Positions 1 through 10,351 of a stretch of 64,000 nt of DNA are shown here, piece by piece. The position numbers were made by a program, and so were the translations under genes. The notes under the pieces were generated by a model. The model was not told the origin of the DNA. It saw only the letters and a program-made list of their open reading frames with translations, and made no database searches. The stretch covers positions 868,001 through 932,000 of the forward strand of contig NW_027441109.1 of assembly GCF_949628215.1 (NCBI RefSeq), given 5' to 3'. Within the stretch, counting starts at the first letter, position 1, and each line of letters opens with the position of its first letter. Source of the stretch: Phalacrocorax aristotelis (lineage: Eukaryota; Chordata; Aves; Suliformes; Phalacrocoracidae).

Positions 1-3000
1 TGAGGGGAACTGGGACGTACTGGGATGTACTGGGAGGGAACTGTGAAGTACTGGGATGTACTGGGAGTGAACTGGGAGGGAACTGGTATGTAGTAGGATG
101 TACTGGGTGGGAACTGGGATGTACCGGGAGGGAACTGGGATGTACTGGGAGGGAACTGGGATGTACTGGGATGTAGTGGGAGGGAACTGGGAGGAAACTG
201 GGATGTACTGGGAGGGAACTGGTATGTACTGGGAGGGAACTGGGATGTACTGGGACATACTGGCAGGGAACTGGGATGTACTGGGAGGGGATTGGGACGG
301 ACTGGGAGGGAACTGGGATGTACTGGGCTGCACTGGTAGGGAACTGGGATGTACTGGGAGGAAACTGGAATGTCCCAGTTGACACCCACTTCCCTCCCAG
401 TTTCCTCCCAGTATATCCCAGTTTCCTCCCAGTATATCCCAGTTTCCTCCCAGTACATCCCAGTAAATCCCAGTTTGCTCCCAGTACATCGCAGTACATT
501 CCAGTTCTGTTCCTGTACATCCCAATACATCCCCGTTCCATGCCAGTACATCCCAGTTTCCTACCAGTTCATCCCCGTACATCCCAATTCCCTCCCGGTT
601 CACTACCACTTCTTTCCCAGTGCCTCCCAATACATCCCAGTTCCGTCCCATTACATCCCAGTACATCCCAGTTCCCTCCCAGTACATCCCAGGTCCCTCC
701 CAGTACTGGGAGGGAACTGGGATGTACTGGGAGGCACTACAATGTGCGGGGATGCCCTGGGATGTACTGTGGAGGAACTAGGATGTACAGGCTTGTACTG
801 GGTTGTACCGGGTGGAACTGGCAGGGATTTGAAATGTCCTAGGATCTACTAGGATGTACTGGGAGGTAACTGTTATGTACTGGGAGTGAACTTGTAGGGA
901 ACTGGGATGTACTGGGAGGGAACTGGGACGTAGTGTGAGGACACTGGGATGTACTGGTATGTACTGGGAGGGAAGTGTTATGTACTGAGGGGAACTGGGA
1001 CGTACTGGGATGTACTGGGAGGGAACTGTGAAGTACTGGGATGTACTGGGAGTGAACTGGGAGGGAACTGGTATGTAGTAGGATGTACTGGGTGGGAACT
1101 GGGATGTACCAGGATGTACTGGGATGTAGTGGGAGGGAACTGGGAGGGAACTGGGATGTACTGGGAGGGAACTGGTATGTACTGGGAGGGAACTGGGATG
1201 TACTGGGACATACTGGCAGGGAACTGGGATGTACTGGGAGGGGATTGGGACGGACTGGGGGGGAACTGGGATGTACTGGGCTGCACTGGTAGGGAACTGG
1301 GATGTACTGGGAGGAAACTGGAATGTCCCAGTTGACACCCACTTCCCTCCCAATGCCTCCCAGTATATCCCAGTTTCCTCCCAGTACATCCCAGTAAATC
1401 CCAGCTCGCTGCCAGTACATGCCAATACATCGCTGTACATTCCAGTTCTGTTCCTGTACATCCCAATACATCCCCGTTCCATGCCAGTACATCCCAGTTC
1501 CCTACCAGTTCATCCCCGTACATCCCAATTCCCTCCCAGTTCACTACCACTTCTTTCCCAGTGCCTCCCAATACATCCCAGTTCCGTCCCATTACATCCC
1601 AGTACATCCCAGGTCCCTCCCAGTACATCCCAGTTCCCTCCCAGTACTGGGAGGGACCTGGGATGTACTGGGAGGCACTACAATGTGCGGGGATGCCCTG
1701 GGATGTACTGTGGAGGAACTAGGATGTACAGCCTTGTACTGGGTTGTACCGGGTGGAACTGGCAGGTATTTGGGATGTACCAGGATCTACTGGGATGTAC
1801 TGGGAGGTAACTGTTATGTAATGGGAAGGAACAGGGAGGGAACTGCGATGTACTGGGAGGGAACTGGGATGTACTGGGAGTGAACTGGTATGTAGTAGGA
1901 TGTACTGGGTGGGAACTGGGATGTACCAGGATGTACTGGGATGTACTGGGAGGGAACTGGTATGTACTGGGAGTGAACTGGGATGTAGTGGGAGGGAACT
2001 GGGATGTACTGGGACATACTGGGAGGGAACTGGGATTTACTGGGAGGGAACTGGGATGTACTGGGACATACTGGGAGGGAACTGGGATGTACTGGGAGGG
2101 GATTGGGACGGACTGGGAGGGAACTGGGATGTAGTGGGAGGGAACTGGGACGTACTGTGAGGACACTGGGATGTACTGGTATGTACTGGGAGGGAAGTGT
2201 TGTGTACTGAGGGGAACTGGGACGTACTGGGATGTGCTGGGAGGGAACTGTGAAGTACTGGGGTGTACTTAGCAGGAAGTGGGAGGGAACTGGGATGTAG
2301 TGTGATGTACTGGGAGGGAACTGGCATGTACTGGGATGTACTGGAATGGAACTGGGAGTGAACTGTGTGTGAACTGTGAGGGAACTGGGATGTACTGGGA
2401 GGGAACTGGCATGTACTGGGATGTACTGGAATGGAACTGGGAGTGAACTGTGTGTGAACTGTGAGGGAACTGAGATGTACTGGAGGGAACTGGGATGTAC
2501 TGGGATATACTGGAGGGAACTGGAATGGACTAAGAGGGAACTGGGACGTACTGGGAGGGAACTAGGACGCACTGGTAGGGAACTGGGACGGAACTGGGAT
2601 GTACTGGGACGTACTGGGAGGGAACTGGGACGCACTGGGAGGTAACTGTTGTGTACTGGGAGTGAACTGGGAGGGAACTGGTATGTAGTAGGATGTACTG
2701 GGAGGGAACTGGGATGTACTGGGACGGAGTGGGAGGGAACTGGGATGTACTGGGATGGAACTTTGAAGTACTGGGATGTACTTAGAGGAAACTGGGAGGC
2801 AACTGGCATGTACTGGGATGTATTGGAATGGAACTGGGAGTGAACTGTGTGTGAACTGTGAGGGAACTGGGATGTACTGGGAGGGAACTGGGACGGACTG
2901 GGAGGGAACTGGGACGGACTGGGAGGGAAATGGGATGTACTGGGCTGCACTGGTAGGGAACTGGGATGTACTGGGAGGAAACTGGAATATCCCAGTTGAC

Positions 3001-3487
3001 ACCCACTTCCCTCCCAGTGCCTCCCAGTATATTCCAGTTTCCACCCAGTATATCCCAGTTTCCTCCCAGTACATCCCAGTAAATTCCAATTTGCTCCCAG
3101 TACATCCCAGTACATCGCAGTACATTCCAGTTCCGTTCCTGTACATCCCAATACATCCCCGTTCCATCCCAGTACATCCCAGTTCCCTCCCAGTACATCC
3201 CAGTTCCCTCCCAGTACGTCCCACGTCCCTCCCAGTACATCCCAGGTCCCTCCCAGTACTGGGAGGGAACTGGGATGTACTGGGAGGCACTACAATGTGC
3301 GGGGATGCCCTGGGATGTACCGTGGAGGAACTAGGATGTACAGGCTTGTACTGGGTTGTACCGGGTGGAACTAGCAGGGATTTGGGATGTACCAGGATCT
3401 ACTGGGATGTACTGGGATGTACTGGGAGGTAACTGTTATGTACTGGGAAGGAACTGGGAGGGAACTGTGAGGGAACTGTGAGGGAAT
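1..3487. repeat. Minisatellite block 1 (21-bp unit, inverted higher-order repeats)
   Basis: Tandem array of two alternating motifs, CTGGGATGTA (10 bp) and CTGGGAGGGAA (11 bp), with stretches in reverse complement. Three inversion junctions (GACACCCAC element) lie at 381, 1334 and 2998, each followed by a C-rich arm of 250-330 bp that ends in a CCCAGTACTGGG palindrome (about 706, 1650, 3259). Each palindrome is followed by the signature GCACTACAATGTGCGG. The array runs off the left edge of the window and stops at the CpG island near 3490, where the last units degrade to an 11-bp repeat. All long frames here are repeat shadows: 21 bp is 7 codons, so stops are rare on both strands. The last 1.6 kb closely matches 59342-60880. 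Confidence 0.95.
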
Positions 3488-3492
3488 TGTGA
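3460..3492. repeat. 11-bp tandem repeat at the edge of CpG island A
   Basis: Three 11-bp units of the form GGGAACTGTGA abut the CpG island. A related 11-bp repeat sits at the same position before the second copy of the island (17491-17578), so the repeat edge was part of the duplicated segment or marks its breakpoint. Confidence 0.8.
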
Positions 3493-4730
3493 GGAGGGGG
3501 GCGGCCCCCCGGGCCCCAGCCCCTCCCCCCCGCCTGGGGCCAGGGCGCCGCGGCCGCCGGCCCCTTCCTCCTCTGCCCGCTCCCGTCGCAGACGGCTCGG
3601 TATGTGTCACGAGCGGCAGCCCCGTTCAGCAGCTCTCGGAGGGCGCGCGGCTCTGCCCGGCCGTGACCGGGGCCCGCAGGGGTTTCCCGCTCGCCCCGAG
3701 AAGGCGCTGGCCCCGAGCCGGGGCGTCCCGCCCCGCCCCGCCCGGCCCTCGGCGCCCTCGCGAGCTGAGCGCGGCCCGGCCAGCAGGGGGCGCTGGCGCT
3801 CACCGGCTGGGCGCGGGGGCGGTCCGGCGCGGGGGCGGGGCCGGTGGGGGCCGTTCCTTCCGGCCGCCCTTTAAGGGCCGCCCCGCGGGGCTCGGGCTTC
3901 CGGTGGCGCGTGCGCGGCGCGTCGGAGCGGGGGCGGGAGCGGTGCGTGTGGAGGCCGAAGGGCCGGTGCGTGTGGCGGCCGGGTCGCGAGGCGTCCCTGT
4001 GCGGTGCCGGGGCCCCTCTGCGGCCCGGCGTGGGAAGCCCGCGGCCGGCGGAGCCTGCTCGGAGCTGGGCGGGGAGCGCCGCGGCGGTCCGGCCGCCGGC
4101 AGCCATCCCCTGCGGTGGCCGGCAGCCCCTCGGGACGCCTGGAGGCCTGGCGGTGCCCGAGCCTCGCCTGCGGCAGCCGCCTGAGAGAGCAGCGCGGCCG
4201 TGTCCGGGGGCCGGAGAGCGCTGGTGGGTGAGTTCGGGCAGCGGGTGGGTCTCCGTGTGAGGTGAGGCCTGGCGCGGGCCGGGGGGTATCTCCGTGCGGG
4301 TCGGGCCGGGGGCGGGGCGGGGGCCGGGCCCCGCAGAGAAGCCCCGGTCGGGCATCGTTCGCTTTTCCACAATGTAGGGCTCTCCCCGGTTATTTTTTGT
4401 GTACTGTGTTTTGGGTCACCTGAAAGCCTTTGGCCGGTTACGTTTGGTGCGGGGAGATGGCAGGTCTGGAGCCTGAAAGATCTCTGGTGGGGGGTGGGGG
4501 AGGTATTTCTTGCCTTAAAACTCTGAGCCCACCTCGTGAGTCTCGTGACTGTGGCAAATGGCTGAGTCGGGCGTTTTCTGATAACTAACTTCTGAACGTG
4601 TGCGTGTGTAGGCACGGGGAGATTTGTGCAGTGTGACGGAGCCCCTTGTGCTTCTGTGCTAATGTCTACCTGTTCTAGACCTCCAGAGTTGGAAAGCCTT
4701 TGTTTAGTGCCTAGTTGTGCCTGCGTAACA
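3493..4730 (+). promoter_or_regulatory. CpG island promoter, copy A
   Basis: Very CpG-dense DNA with GC boxes (GGGGCGGGG type, about 3820-3845), an ETS site CTTCCGG at 3897-3903, an NRF1-like GCGCGTGCGC at 3906-3915 and a CCCTTTAAGGG palindrome near 3867-3877. There is no clear TATA box, as is usual for housekeeping-type promoters. The same elements recur in copy B at a constant offset of 14,069 bp (for example ETS at 17966). Transcription to the right is inferred from the splice donor at 4228. Open frames through this region on several strands reflect the high GC content and are not called as genes. Confidence 0.8.
3920..4227 (+). other. Candidate non-coding first exon, copy A (start approximate)
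   Basis: A strong splice donor, GTGAGT at 4228 in the context GGTGG|GTGAGT, follows the ETS/NRF1 core by about 300 bp. The exon body and donor are preserved in copy B (donor at 18297), which supports function at least before duplication. The start is a guess from promoter geometry. No convincing initiation codon or protein similarity was seen, so it is treated as 5' UTR or non-coding RNA. RNA evidence would be needed to confirm it. Confidence 0.5.
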
Positions 4731-5159
4731 AATGTTTTAGCTGCTGATGGGTTATACCTCTGCTGCGAACTTCTTGCTGGGTGGCTTGATTGTTTCTGGT
4801 TGTCCGTGTAAATCTAGGCAGCTATTTTCTGCCCGGTGGTGAAGCCTATCGCTTTGGATAACAAAGGGCAGGAGTGCAATAAAGAAAAAGGTGATTCGTC
4901 TGCTGCAGCTCCTTGGAAACAATTCGTTCCTTATTTTCTGCCCTTGGGCAGGCGTTGTGCTTTCCAGATAATGCAGCCTCTCCTGTGCCTGTCCACGCCG
5001 TGCATTTTGTCCTGCCCTTGCTTGAAAAGGCTCTCCTTGCCTTCCTCCCCTCTGCTGCAGTTGCCTTAATCTCTCGCTGCTGCTGCTGCTGCTGCTGCTG
5101 GAAGAGGGATAAAGGGAGTGTTGTCGATCGGGTTGTTAAAAGCTTTTTCGCGGGCTGTA
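4731..5159. other. Unique sequence with short trinucleotide repeat
   Basis: No gene seen. It starts where copies A and B diverge (4729) and contains a GCT microsatellite of about eight units at 5076-5100. The whole 4729-8004 interval is absent from copy B. Confidence 0.6.
5076..5100 (+). repeat. (GCT)8 microsatellite
   Basis: Eight uninterrupted GCT/CTG units, 25 bp in all. It lies just upstream of the second CpG island and is potentially length-polymorphic. Confidence 0.9.
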
Positions 5160-6290
5160 ACGCGCGGGAAAGGGGGGCCGGGGGGGAGGATCAGTTTGCG
5201 GGGAAAATGGGAAACCAACATCACCTTCCCCTCCTACGGCGCAGCCCGGCCGCACGGCTCCCCGGGGATGCCCCTGCCCGCGGGTGTACCGTGTGTGCGC
5301 CCCCCGCGTGGGGCGGGGGACGACGACACCCCCCCACACACCGTCGGCGGCACTGGGGCAACCCCTGCCCCAGGGCTCCGCGCTCGTACCCGGCTCTCCC
5401 CGCTCCGGCACGGCACGGGGCTGGACGCACCGAGAAGACCCCGGAGCGGCTTCTCGCGTCCGGGCGAGAACAGGGCCCGGCCCCGAGCAGCAGAGCGGGC
5501 ACCGCCGGTAGCTCGGAGGAGCGGGGCCGGCTCGGCTCGAGGCGTCAGAGCGAAAAGGGACGAGAACCGTCCCGGAGCGTCCGGGGGTTGGGGGGGTTGG
5601 CGGATGGTCCGGTGGCCGGGTTCGGCTCCGTGCCGGGCCGTGGGGCAGCCGGAGCCGCGCCAGAGCAGGTGAGGAGCCGCATGGCCGGGCGCGCTGTGGG
5701 TCGGCGGGTTTGGGCTGTGGGGTCTCCCGGTCCGCGGAGCCCCCGGGGGGGCGGCGGGGTGCGGGCAGCAGCGGCCCCGGGCCGAGCGCTGTCGTGGGTC
5801 GGTGGTTGGGTTTTGGGGCCGAGCCCGTGCCCGTCCCCGGGGAGTAGGGGCAGCCCCACCCGGCTCTCGACTGCTCCTCGTCGGGGTCTGGCGGCGGCGG
5901 CGGCGACCCCGGCGGGGGCTCCTGCGGTGCCGGGCGGGTCCCCCCTTGCCCGCGAGGCAGGCAGGGACCCCGGCTGCTGCCGCCGCGGTTTGCTGGAGGC
6001 GGGCTGGGCCCGGCCCCCTGTGGGGTTGGGGTGCGGGCCCGGCGCTGCCGGGGAAACGAGGCCTGCGAGAGCAGGAAGAAAGCGCTGCCGGGCCGGTGCT
6101 GGGCTGCCCCGCCGGGGTGCGGGGCCGGGCCCGCGCAGTTCAGTTCCCAAGGCCTCCCCGACAGTGCCCGCGTGGGCCGTGGGGGTGCAGGGCTGCGGGG
6201 TGGCTGCGCTCTCCGCGGCCCTGAGCGTTGCCCGTGGGGACTGCGGAGGGGGCCGGGACGCAGCCAGGTTCAGCTGGTTTGGTCCCTGAG
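5160..6290 (+). promoter_or_regulatory. Second CpG island, copy A only
   Basis: CpG-rich throughout, with runs such as GGGGGGG and CCCCCC. A plausible donor GTGAGG follows CAGAGCAG at 5668/5669, so an alternative first exon ending at 5668 is possible. Several frames stay open for hundreds of bases on both strands. Composition explains this, and none shows a recognisable domain. The island is missing from copy B, which lost or never had 4729-8004. Confidence 0.6.
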
Positions 6291-6560
6291 CGTGGAGAGC
6301 ACAGCTCTTCTGTTCCTGGGCCTTGAGAGCAGGCTCCTGTGGCTGACGCCGGGGCCCTGAAACAGATCGAGTCGTGCGTTTTGAGGGCCTGAGCGAGGGG
6401 ACTAAGTGGTGTGGTTTTGGGCTGAGGAGCAGAGGTCAAGTGCTGTGCTTTTGGGACTTGAGAACAGGCTCAGCAGCTGGGCTTTTTGGCTCAGAACCGG
6501 TCCCAAAGTGAGCTGGTTTGGGGGCCAAAAGCAGAAGCCGGTTTGGCTGCTTGTGGGGGT
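6291..6560. repeat. Degenerate GAGAGCAGGCTC-type repeat
   Basis: Variants of a motif like TTGAGAGCAGGCTC recur near 6325, 6425 and 6460 (TGAGGAGCAGAGGTC, TTGAGAACAGGCTC) with similar flanks. This suggests an old tandem repeat of roughly 50-100 bp. The boundaries are soft. Confidence 0.4.
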
Positions 6561-8003
6561 GGCGTGGGGGCATCGGGGGCTGCAGGGGAAAGCAAGGGTT
6601 GGGCAGGGTACGAGGACCCTCCCCGGAGGTGGGGGTCCGGTCACATCGGACCCCGAAGTTCGGGAGGCCGGCATGCACCAGAGCGAACTCGCCACCTGAG
6701 GCGGGTCTCTGGAGGAAGGGTGCTTTTTGGATCCAGCGCAGCGCACCCTCTTTGGGTCCAGCTCTTCATTCTGCGCTGCTTAGAAGAGTTATTAACCAAT
6801 TAATTAAACATACAAACTAAGTCACAACAGCTCTATCGGCTCCATCGTGGTTTGGAGCTCTGAATCGGTTTCATTTGGTGTCTAACACATTTTTTCCCCG
6901 AGGAGAGGCTACGTTTCAAGTTAATTAGTTTTCTCACAAGTGTGTCAGTCGATAAAATTGAGTTACGATTATTAAAACCACAAAGGTGACAGGAGTCTCA
7001 CGGATCGGGTCTATTTCTGAAAATGTATTCATCCCATGCAAATGTCATCGGGATACAGATCATCTGCACTTCATGCTCTGACAAGACAAGATGCTGAGAC
7101 AGGGATGAGCTCCAAAAGGACTACTGAAAAGAAAAAAAACCCACGCACTTCATGAAGTCATGGGGGTTTTTTTTGTTTGCATTTGGGGGGGGCGGGGTGG
7201 CTTTAACAAAAGAGTGCAGTGTTGGCTGGCAGCAGCCTGCAGAGCATTTTTGCTGCCTGATCTCTCCTGTTCTTCTCTTCCACTCCTCTTTCAGGGCTGT
7301 AATTGTCATTTGGATAGTTTTAGAAGAGCAGTTAAGTTCCTCGCCTGTGTCTCAATGTGCTGGTAATACCAGGAAGGTGAATGCTTGAACCGGTCGGGCG
7401 GGTGGGAATAACTTGGCTGCAGGTAGAACTTCTGAGGGAAGACCAGCAAAACCAGGAAGCAAATAGCAAGTTCCCCAAAAATGTGCGGGTGTCAAACACA
7501 TAAAAGTTTTATTGCCGAATGTTTTGTTTTTGGCAATATGTTCCAAATGCCTATTTTTGGTAAACATAACTTTTCAGGAGATTCAGGGTTGTGTGTGGCA
7601 AAACATGTCCCTCTGTTTTTGTGTCCTGCCGCACAAACGGCCGGCGGCAGGGCTCTCGTTCCCTGCTCTCGCTATTGCCACAGCAGGGCTGCGATATTTA
7701 GACCTAAGGGATGGGTTTAGGAATGGAAGGAGAGAGAACGCCTGTGTTCTGTAAGGGCTATGAATGCTGACCCTTTGCCTCCGTCTGCCGCTTTTCCTGT
7801 GCGGGTGATGAAGCCGTTTTACTTTCCTCTGTTGTTCCTGGTCTAAGTAGTTGCAAGGCTGTCGCCGCTGTGGGTGTGCAATTTGTGTTGCTGTGTTTCT
7901 GTGGAGTTCTAGCTACGGCTCGCTTCTAGTGTGGCCAAGCGTCAAGGTAGGGCTTTCAGCTTAAAGCTTCAGAAGCGCTGCGTGCCGAGATGGGTGTAGG
8001 TGA
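6561..8003. other. Non-repetitive intergenic or intronic DNA
   Basis: AT content rises after 6780. No gene, RNA gene or recognisable transposon was seen. There are short homopolymer runs near 7125-7170. Small open frames are no longer than expected by chance. Confidence 0.5.
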
Positions 8004-8065
8004 AACTGCTGTTGCGCCTGCAGCTGTGCTCGCAGGGATGCTGGGTGGCTCCGCATCAAACCGGC
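8004..8065 (+). repeat. 62-bp block shared with copy B (deletion junction)
   Basis: This block matches 18779-18840. In copy B it follows directly after the sequence that ends at 4728 in copy A, so copy B lacks about 3.28 kb. The joint shares only AAC, and no GT-AG borders are present, so it is a deletion rather than a spliced copy. Confidence 0.85.
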
Positions 8066-8295
8066 GAGGTGCGCGTGGACCTCCGTCGGGCTGCGCCCTG
8101 GGTGCGCGAGCGTGCCGTGTTTTTGCTGTTCCGGCTTGTATGTGCGAGGGCTTAACGTTTGATTTAATGCATTTCCTTTAACGGCAGGCTGTAGTTGGGC
8201 TCTAGACGGTATTCCTACGTGGGCGCAGGAGCTGTGGAATGGTTAAGCTGTTGCTGTGCCTCCAGGTGACTTGTTCAGTAACACTGTTTTTCCAG
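8066..8295. other. Unique sequence upstream of candidate exon
   Basis: No gene seen. It ends in a good polypyrimidine tract plus CAG acceptor (AG at 8294-8295). Confidence 0.4.
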
Positions 8296-8355
8296 GTGCA
8301 GATGGATGAGTCGTGCAGGGCAACGGAGGAGAGCCCAGGGGAGCGCTGTAAGAAG
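8296..8355 (+). other. Candidate coding exon (small ORF, exon a)
   Basis: Sixty bases between an acceptor (CTGTTTTTCCAG) and a strong donor (AAG|GTGAGT at 8356). An ATG at 8302-8304 in fair context (CAGATGG) opens MDESCRATEESPGERCKK and reaches the donor in phase 0. The frame can continue through the candidate exons at 9360-9423 and 9725-9862. No homologue recognised. The exon is not present in copy B. Confidence 0.35.
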
Positions 8356-8425
8356 GTGAGTCTGTGTGTAGTACTGGAGGGAAGATGTGACTGATGGCTA
8401 TAGGGCTCCATTATGGGTTTTACTC

Positions 8426-8444
8426 TTTTTTTTTTTTTTTTTTT
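8426..8444 (+). repeat. Poly(T) run (19 T)
   Basis: Uninterrupted T19. There is no flanking target duplication or recognisable SINE or LINE body, so it is called only as a homopolymer. Confidence 0.8.
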
Positions 8445-9359
8445 GTGATCTGAGGGTGCTAAGCGATGAGCCGAGCGTGATGTGGGCCCTGGAGGTGAGT
8501 CAGGCAAGGTGACCGGTGCTTGGTGGGCTGGAGTAGGTGTTCTTTTTCAGGTTATTCAGGGTTTTTTCTCCTTCTCTTCACTTTCCCATCCCAATTTGGG
8601 GCCGATTCCCTCAAACGGGGACTTCCCCCTGTGGGGCTGCTTATGCAGCCTGGGAGCTGCTGCCTGGGCACAAAAATACCTCAAACCCCTTGACTCTGGG
8701 CCTGCAATGAGGGGTGAAAATACAGGAAGAATTCTGGTGGAAAGAAAACAACTTGGGGCTTCTGGGAAAGCCAACTCCAGCTGGATTTGTGCGGCTGGAA
8801 AGGAAAAAAAAAAAAAGGGGGTGGGGGGAAGGAACAACAACCTAAAAGCACCCACCAACCATTCTCATGCACAAAACCGAAAGTGAAAATGACCATTTTT
8901 TGTAGGGCAAAAGCACAAAAAATCCCCACAGAACTCAGTAGTTTGGAAAAGCAACCCCAATTATTACATTATGTAAAGAAGGCGGGGGAAAAAAAAAGAA
9001 AACCAAACCAAAACCCGATCACAACCCTGATGCCACATGCCTACAAGCAGTTCCTGGGGCTTATTCTGCGGGGGTGGGAACCCAACCTTGTTCCCCAGGT
9101 TTGCTGTGCTGCTTCTCCTCCCTCGAGACACTTTGCTGTTTGGTGCAGAGGCAATGAATGGTGCTGCTGGGGCTGCGAGGGGGAAAGGTGCAGAGGAATA
9201 GAAGCTCTGTGGATGCAGCCAAGTTACGGTTTCTGGATGGTATTAATCGAGAAGAGTAATTCAGATAATGCTGCTGCCCAGCGACCAGAATTGGGTACTG
9301 AGCCCGGGAGCCGCGCACGCGCGGTGGCGTCCCTGTGATCCCCATTGCTCTCTCCGCAG
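8445..9359. other. Intronic-type unique sequence
   Basis: No gene seen. It contains A-rich and C-rich runs (8804-8820, 8987-9010) and a GAAAGTGAAA ISRE-like element at 8879-8888. It ends in a good acceptor, TCTCTCCGCAG, at 9359. Confidence 0.4.
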
Positions 9360-9423
9360 GTAACAGCCCTGCGATGCTGCAGTGCCTGCGAGGTGATGCC
9401 GCCGTGCTCGTTGCTGCTTCCTG
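9360..9423 (+). other. Candidate coding exon (small ORF, exon b)
   Basis: Sixty-four bases between acceptor CTCTCCGCAG and donor CTG|GTAAGG at 9424. Read in the phase set by the exon at 8296-8355 it has no stop and is Cys-rich (CCSAC and following residues). It leaves phase 1, which the next candidate exon accepts. A weaker internal donor (GAG|GTGATG, about 9392) would shorten it. Confidence 0.3.
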
Positions 9424-9654
9424 GTAAGGAAAGGCCTCCTCTGCTCTTGCTGCAGCGTGGTGGTGTGTCGGACATGATTCCCTGTGTCGGGTGAGGCCTA
9501 GGGCTGCCGGCGAGGTGAGCGAGCCCCTTTGGTGGGTGCAGGGGTATCTCCTTGTGTGCCTGTACTACTGGGGCTGGTGGGATGGGAAGCTTCAAATGAC
9601 CCGCCGAGGCAGGCTTCTGGTATGCTAAAGGCGAGCGGGTGAGGGCAGCCCTAG

Positions 9655-9825
9655 GAGTTACCCGGGAGCTGATAGAAGGGAAGAGGGAAAGGAGGAGGAG
9701 GATGATGACCTTTTCCCCCTGCAGCTTCTGGGTGCAGAAGATGGCCGACTCCCCAGCTCACCAGAGCTCCCCCTCAGCCTCCCCTGGCCCCCCTTGCCCC
9801 GTGCGCCTGCCCCCAGCTCCAGCAC
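9655..9825 (+). repeat. Block shared with copy B (about 170 bp)
   Basis: Aligns with 19121-19284 with modest divergence (substitutions and small indels). It includes the acceptor region and the proline-rich stretch of the candidate exon at 9725-9862. Confidence 0.85.
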
Positions 9826-9862
9826 GGGCGAGCTAGGCTACGTGCCTAGGAAGCCTCATCTG
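9725..9862 (+). other. Candidate terminal coding exon (small ORF, exon c)
   Basis: Bounded by acceptor CCTTTTCCCCCTGCAG (AG at 9723-9724) and donor CTG|GTAAGA at 9863. In the phase carried from 9360-9423 it reads a proline/alanine-rich, low-complexity tail and stops at TAG 9847-9849. That gives an 80-residue theoretical product across three exons. Copy B keeps both ends, but about 600 bp of other sequence (19285-19884) lies between them. Low complexity and the lack of a domain keep confidence low; the locus may be a long non-coding RNA. Confidence 0.3.
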
Positions 9863-9897
9863 GTAAGAGCTGTAAGACACCCACGTATTCTCTTCAG

Positions 9898-10007
9898 GTG
9901 GAGGACGGCCTAGAGTCTGGAGCTGCAGAAGAGGCAGGGAGGAGAGGAGGGGAAAGAAGCATCTGAACGGCTAAATTGTGCCAGCAGCGCTGAGAGCGAG
10001 AGTCGCG
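9898..10007 (+). other. Conserved 110-bp candidate exon, copy A
   Basis: Acceptor ATTCTCTTCAG and donor GCG|GTGAGT (10008) enclose exactly 110 bp. Copy B has the same exon at 19955-20064 with the same length, both splice sites and, by eye, one substitution. None of the frames is convincing as protein, so non-coding exon or UTR is preferred. It is the best supported internal exon in the window. Confidence 0.55.
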
Positions 10008-10014
10008 GTGAGTC

Positions 10015-10351
10015 CTGGGCCACTGGGGCCCCGTTGCCTCTCTTGTGCGTCCTGGGCCCTCCCTGTCTCTCCCCCGGCCCCCTCTCTTTCCTTACCTGCT
10101 GCAAAATTTACTTTTTTTTTTTGCGCCCCCCCCCCCCCCGCACCTTCTTTCTCCATCTCGCTCTGAGTGTCTCCCTGCCTCCCCATCTTTTCAGTCCTCC
10201 CTCTCTCTGTCCTGTAGCCTGTGGCTCCTTTTTCTTTCTCCGCCTCTCTCTGCCTGGCTCTGGCTCCGTTTTTTTTTTTTTTTTCCTCCTGCTCTGTCCT
10301 GTAGCCTGTCGGTGTTTTGTTGTTCTCTGGCTCTCTTGATCTGACTTCCTG
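10015..10351. repeat. Pyrimidine-rich degenerate tandem repeat (5' part)
   Basis: C/T-rich on the plus strand, with recurrent phrases such as CTCTGTCCTGTAGCCTGT (about 10204, 10292) and CTCTCTCTGCCTGGCTC. Includes T and C homopolymers near 10110-10138 and 10270-10284. The same repeat resumes on the far side of the provirus at 15973, so the provirus split it. Copy B has it at 20072-20412. Confidence 0.75.
10348..10351. repeat. Target site duplication, left (CCTG)
   Basis: CCTG directly precedes the LTR end TGTTAC. The same CCTG follows the other LTR at 15973-15976. A 4-bp duplication is typical of gammaretroviruses. Confidence 0.8.

Noticed and set aside
1..3487. CRISPR-like array
   Set aside because: Repeats are contiguous variants with no unique spacers, and the context is eukaryotic.
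3493..4600. Arg/Pro/Gly-rich frames of 130-320 codons in the CpG islands (also 5160-6290, 17579-18500, 62186-62686)
   Set aside because: CpG-rich DNA lacks stops by composition; frames exist on both strands at once and show no domain.
8004..8065. Processed (retrotransposed) copy relationship between A and B at the 4728/8004 joint
   Set aside because: The missing 3.28 kb has no GT-AG borders, and promoter and flanking introns are also duplicated, so a DNA-level deletion fits better.
8426..8444. SINE or processed pseudogene tail (poly T)
   Set aside because: No flanking direct repeats or element body could be recognised.
8879..8892. Interferon-response element (GAAAGTGAAA), also at 63971
   Set aside because: A 10-bp match is expected occasionally by chance; neither lies next to a supported start site.
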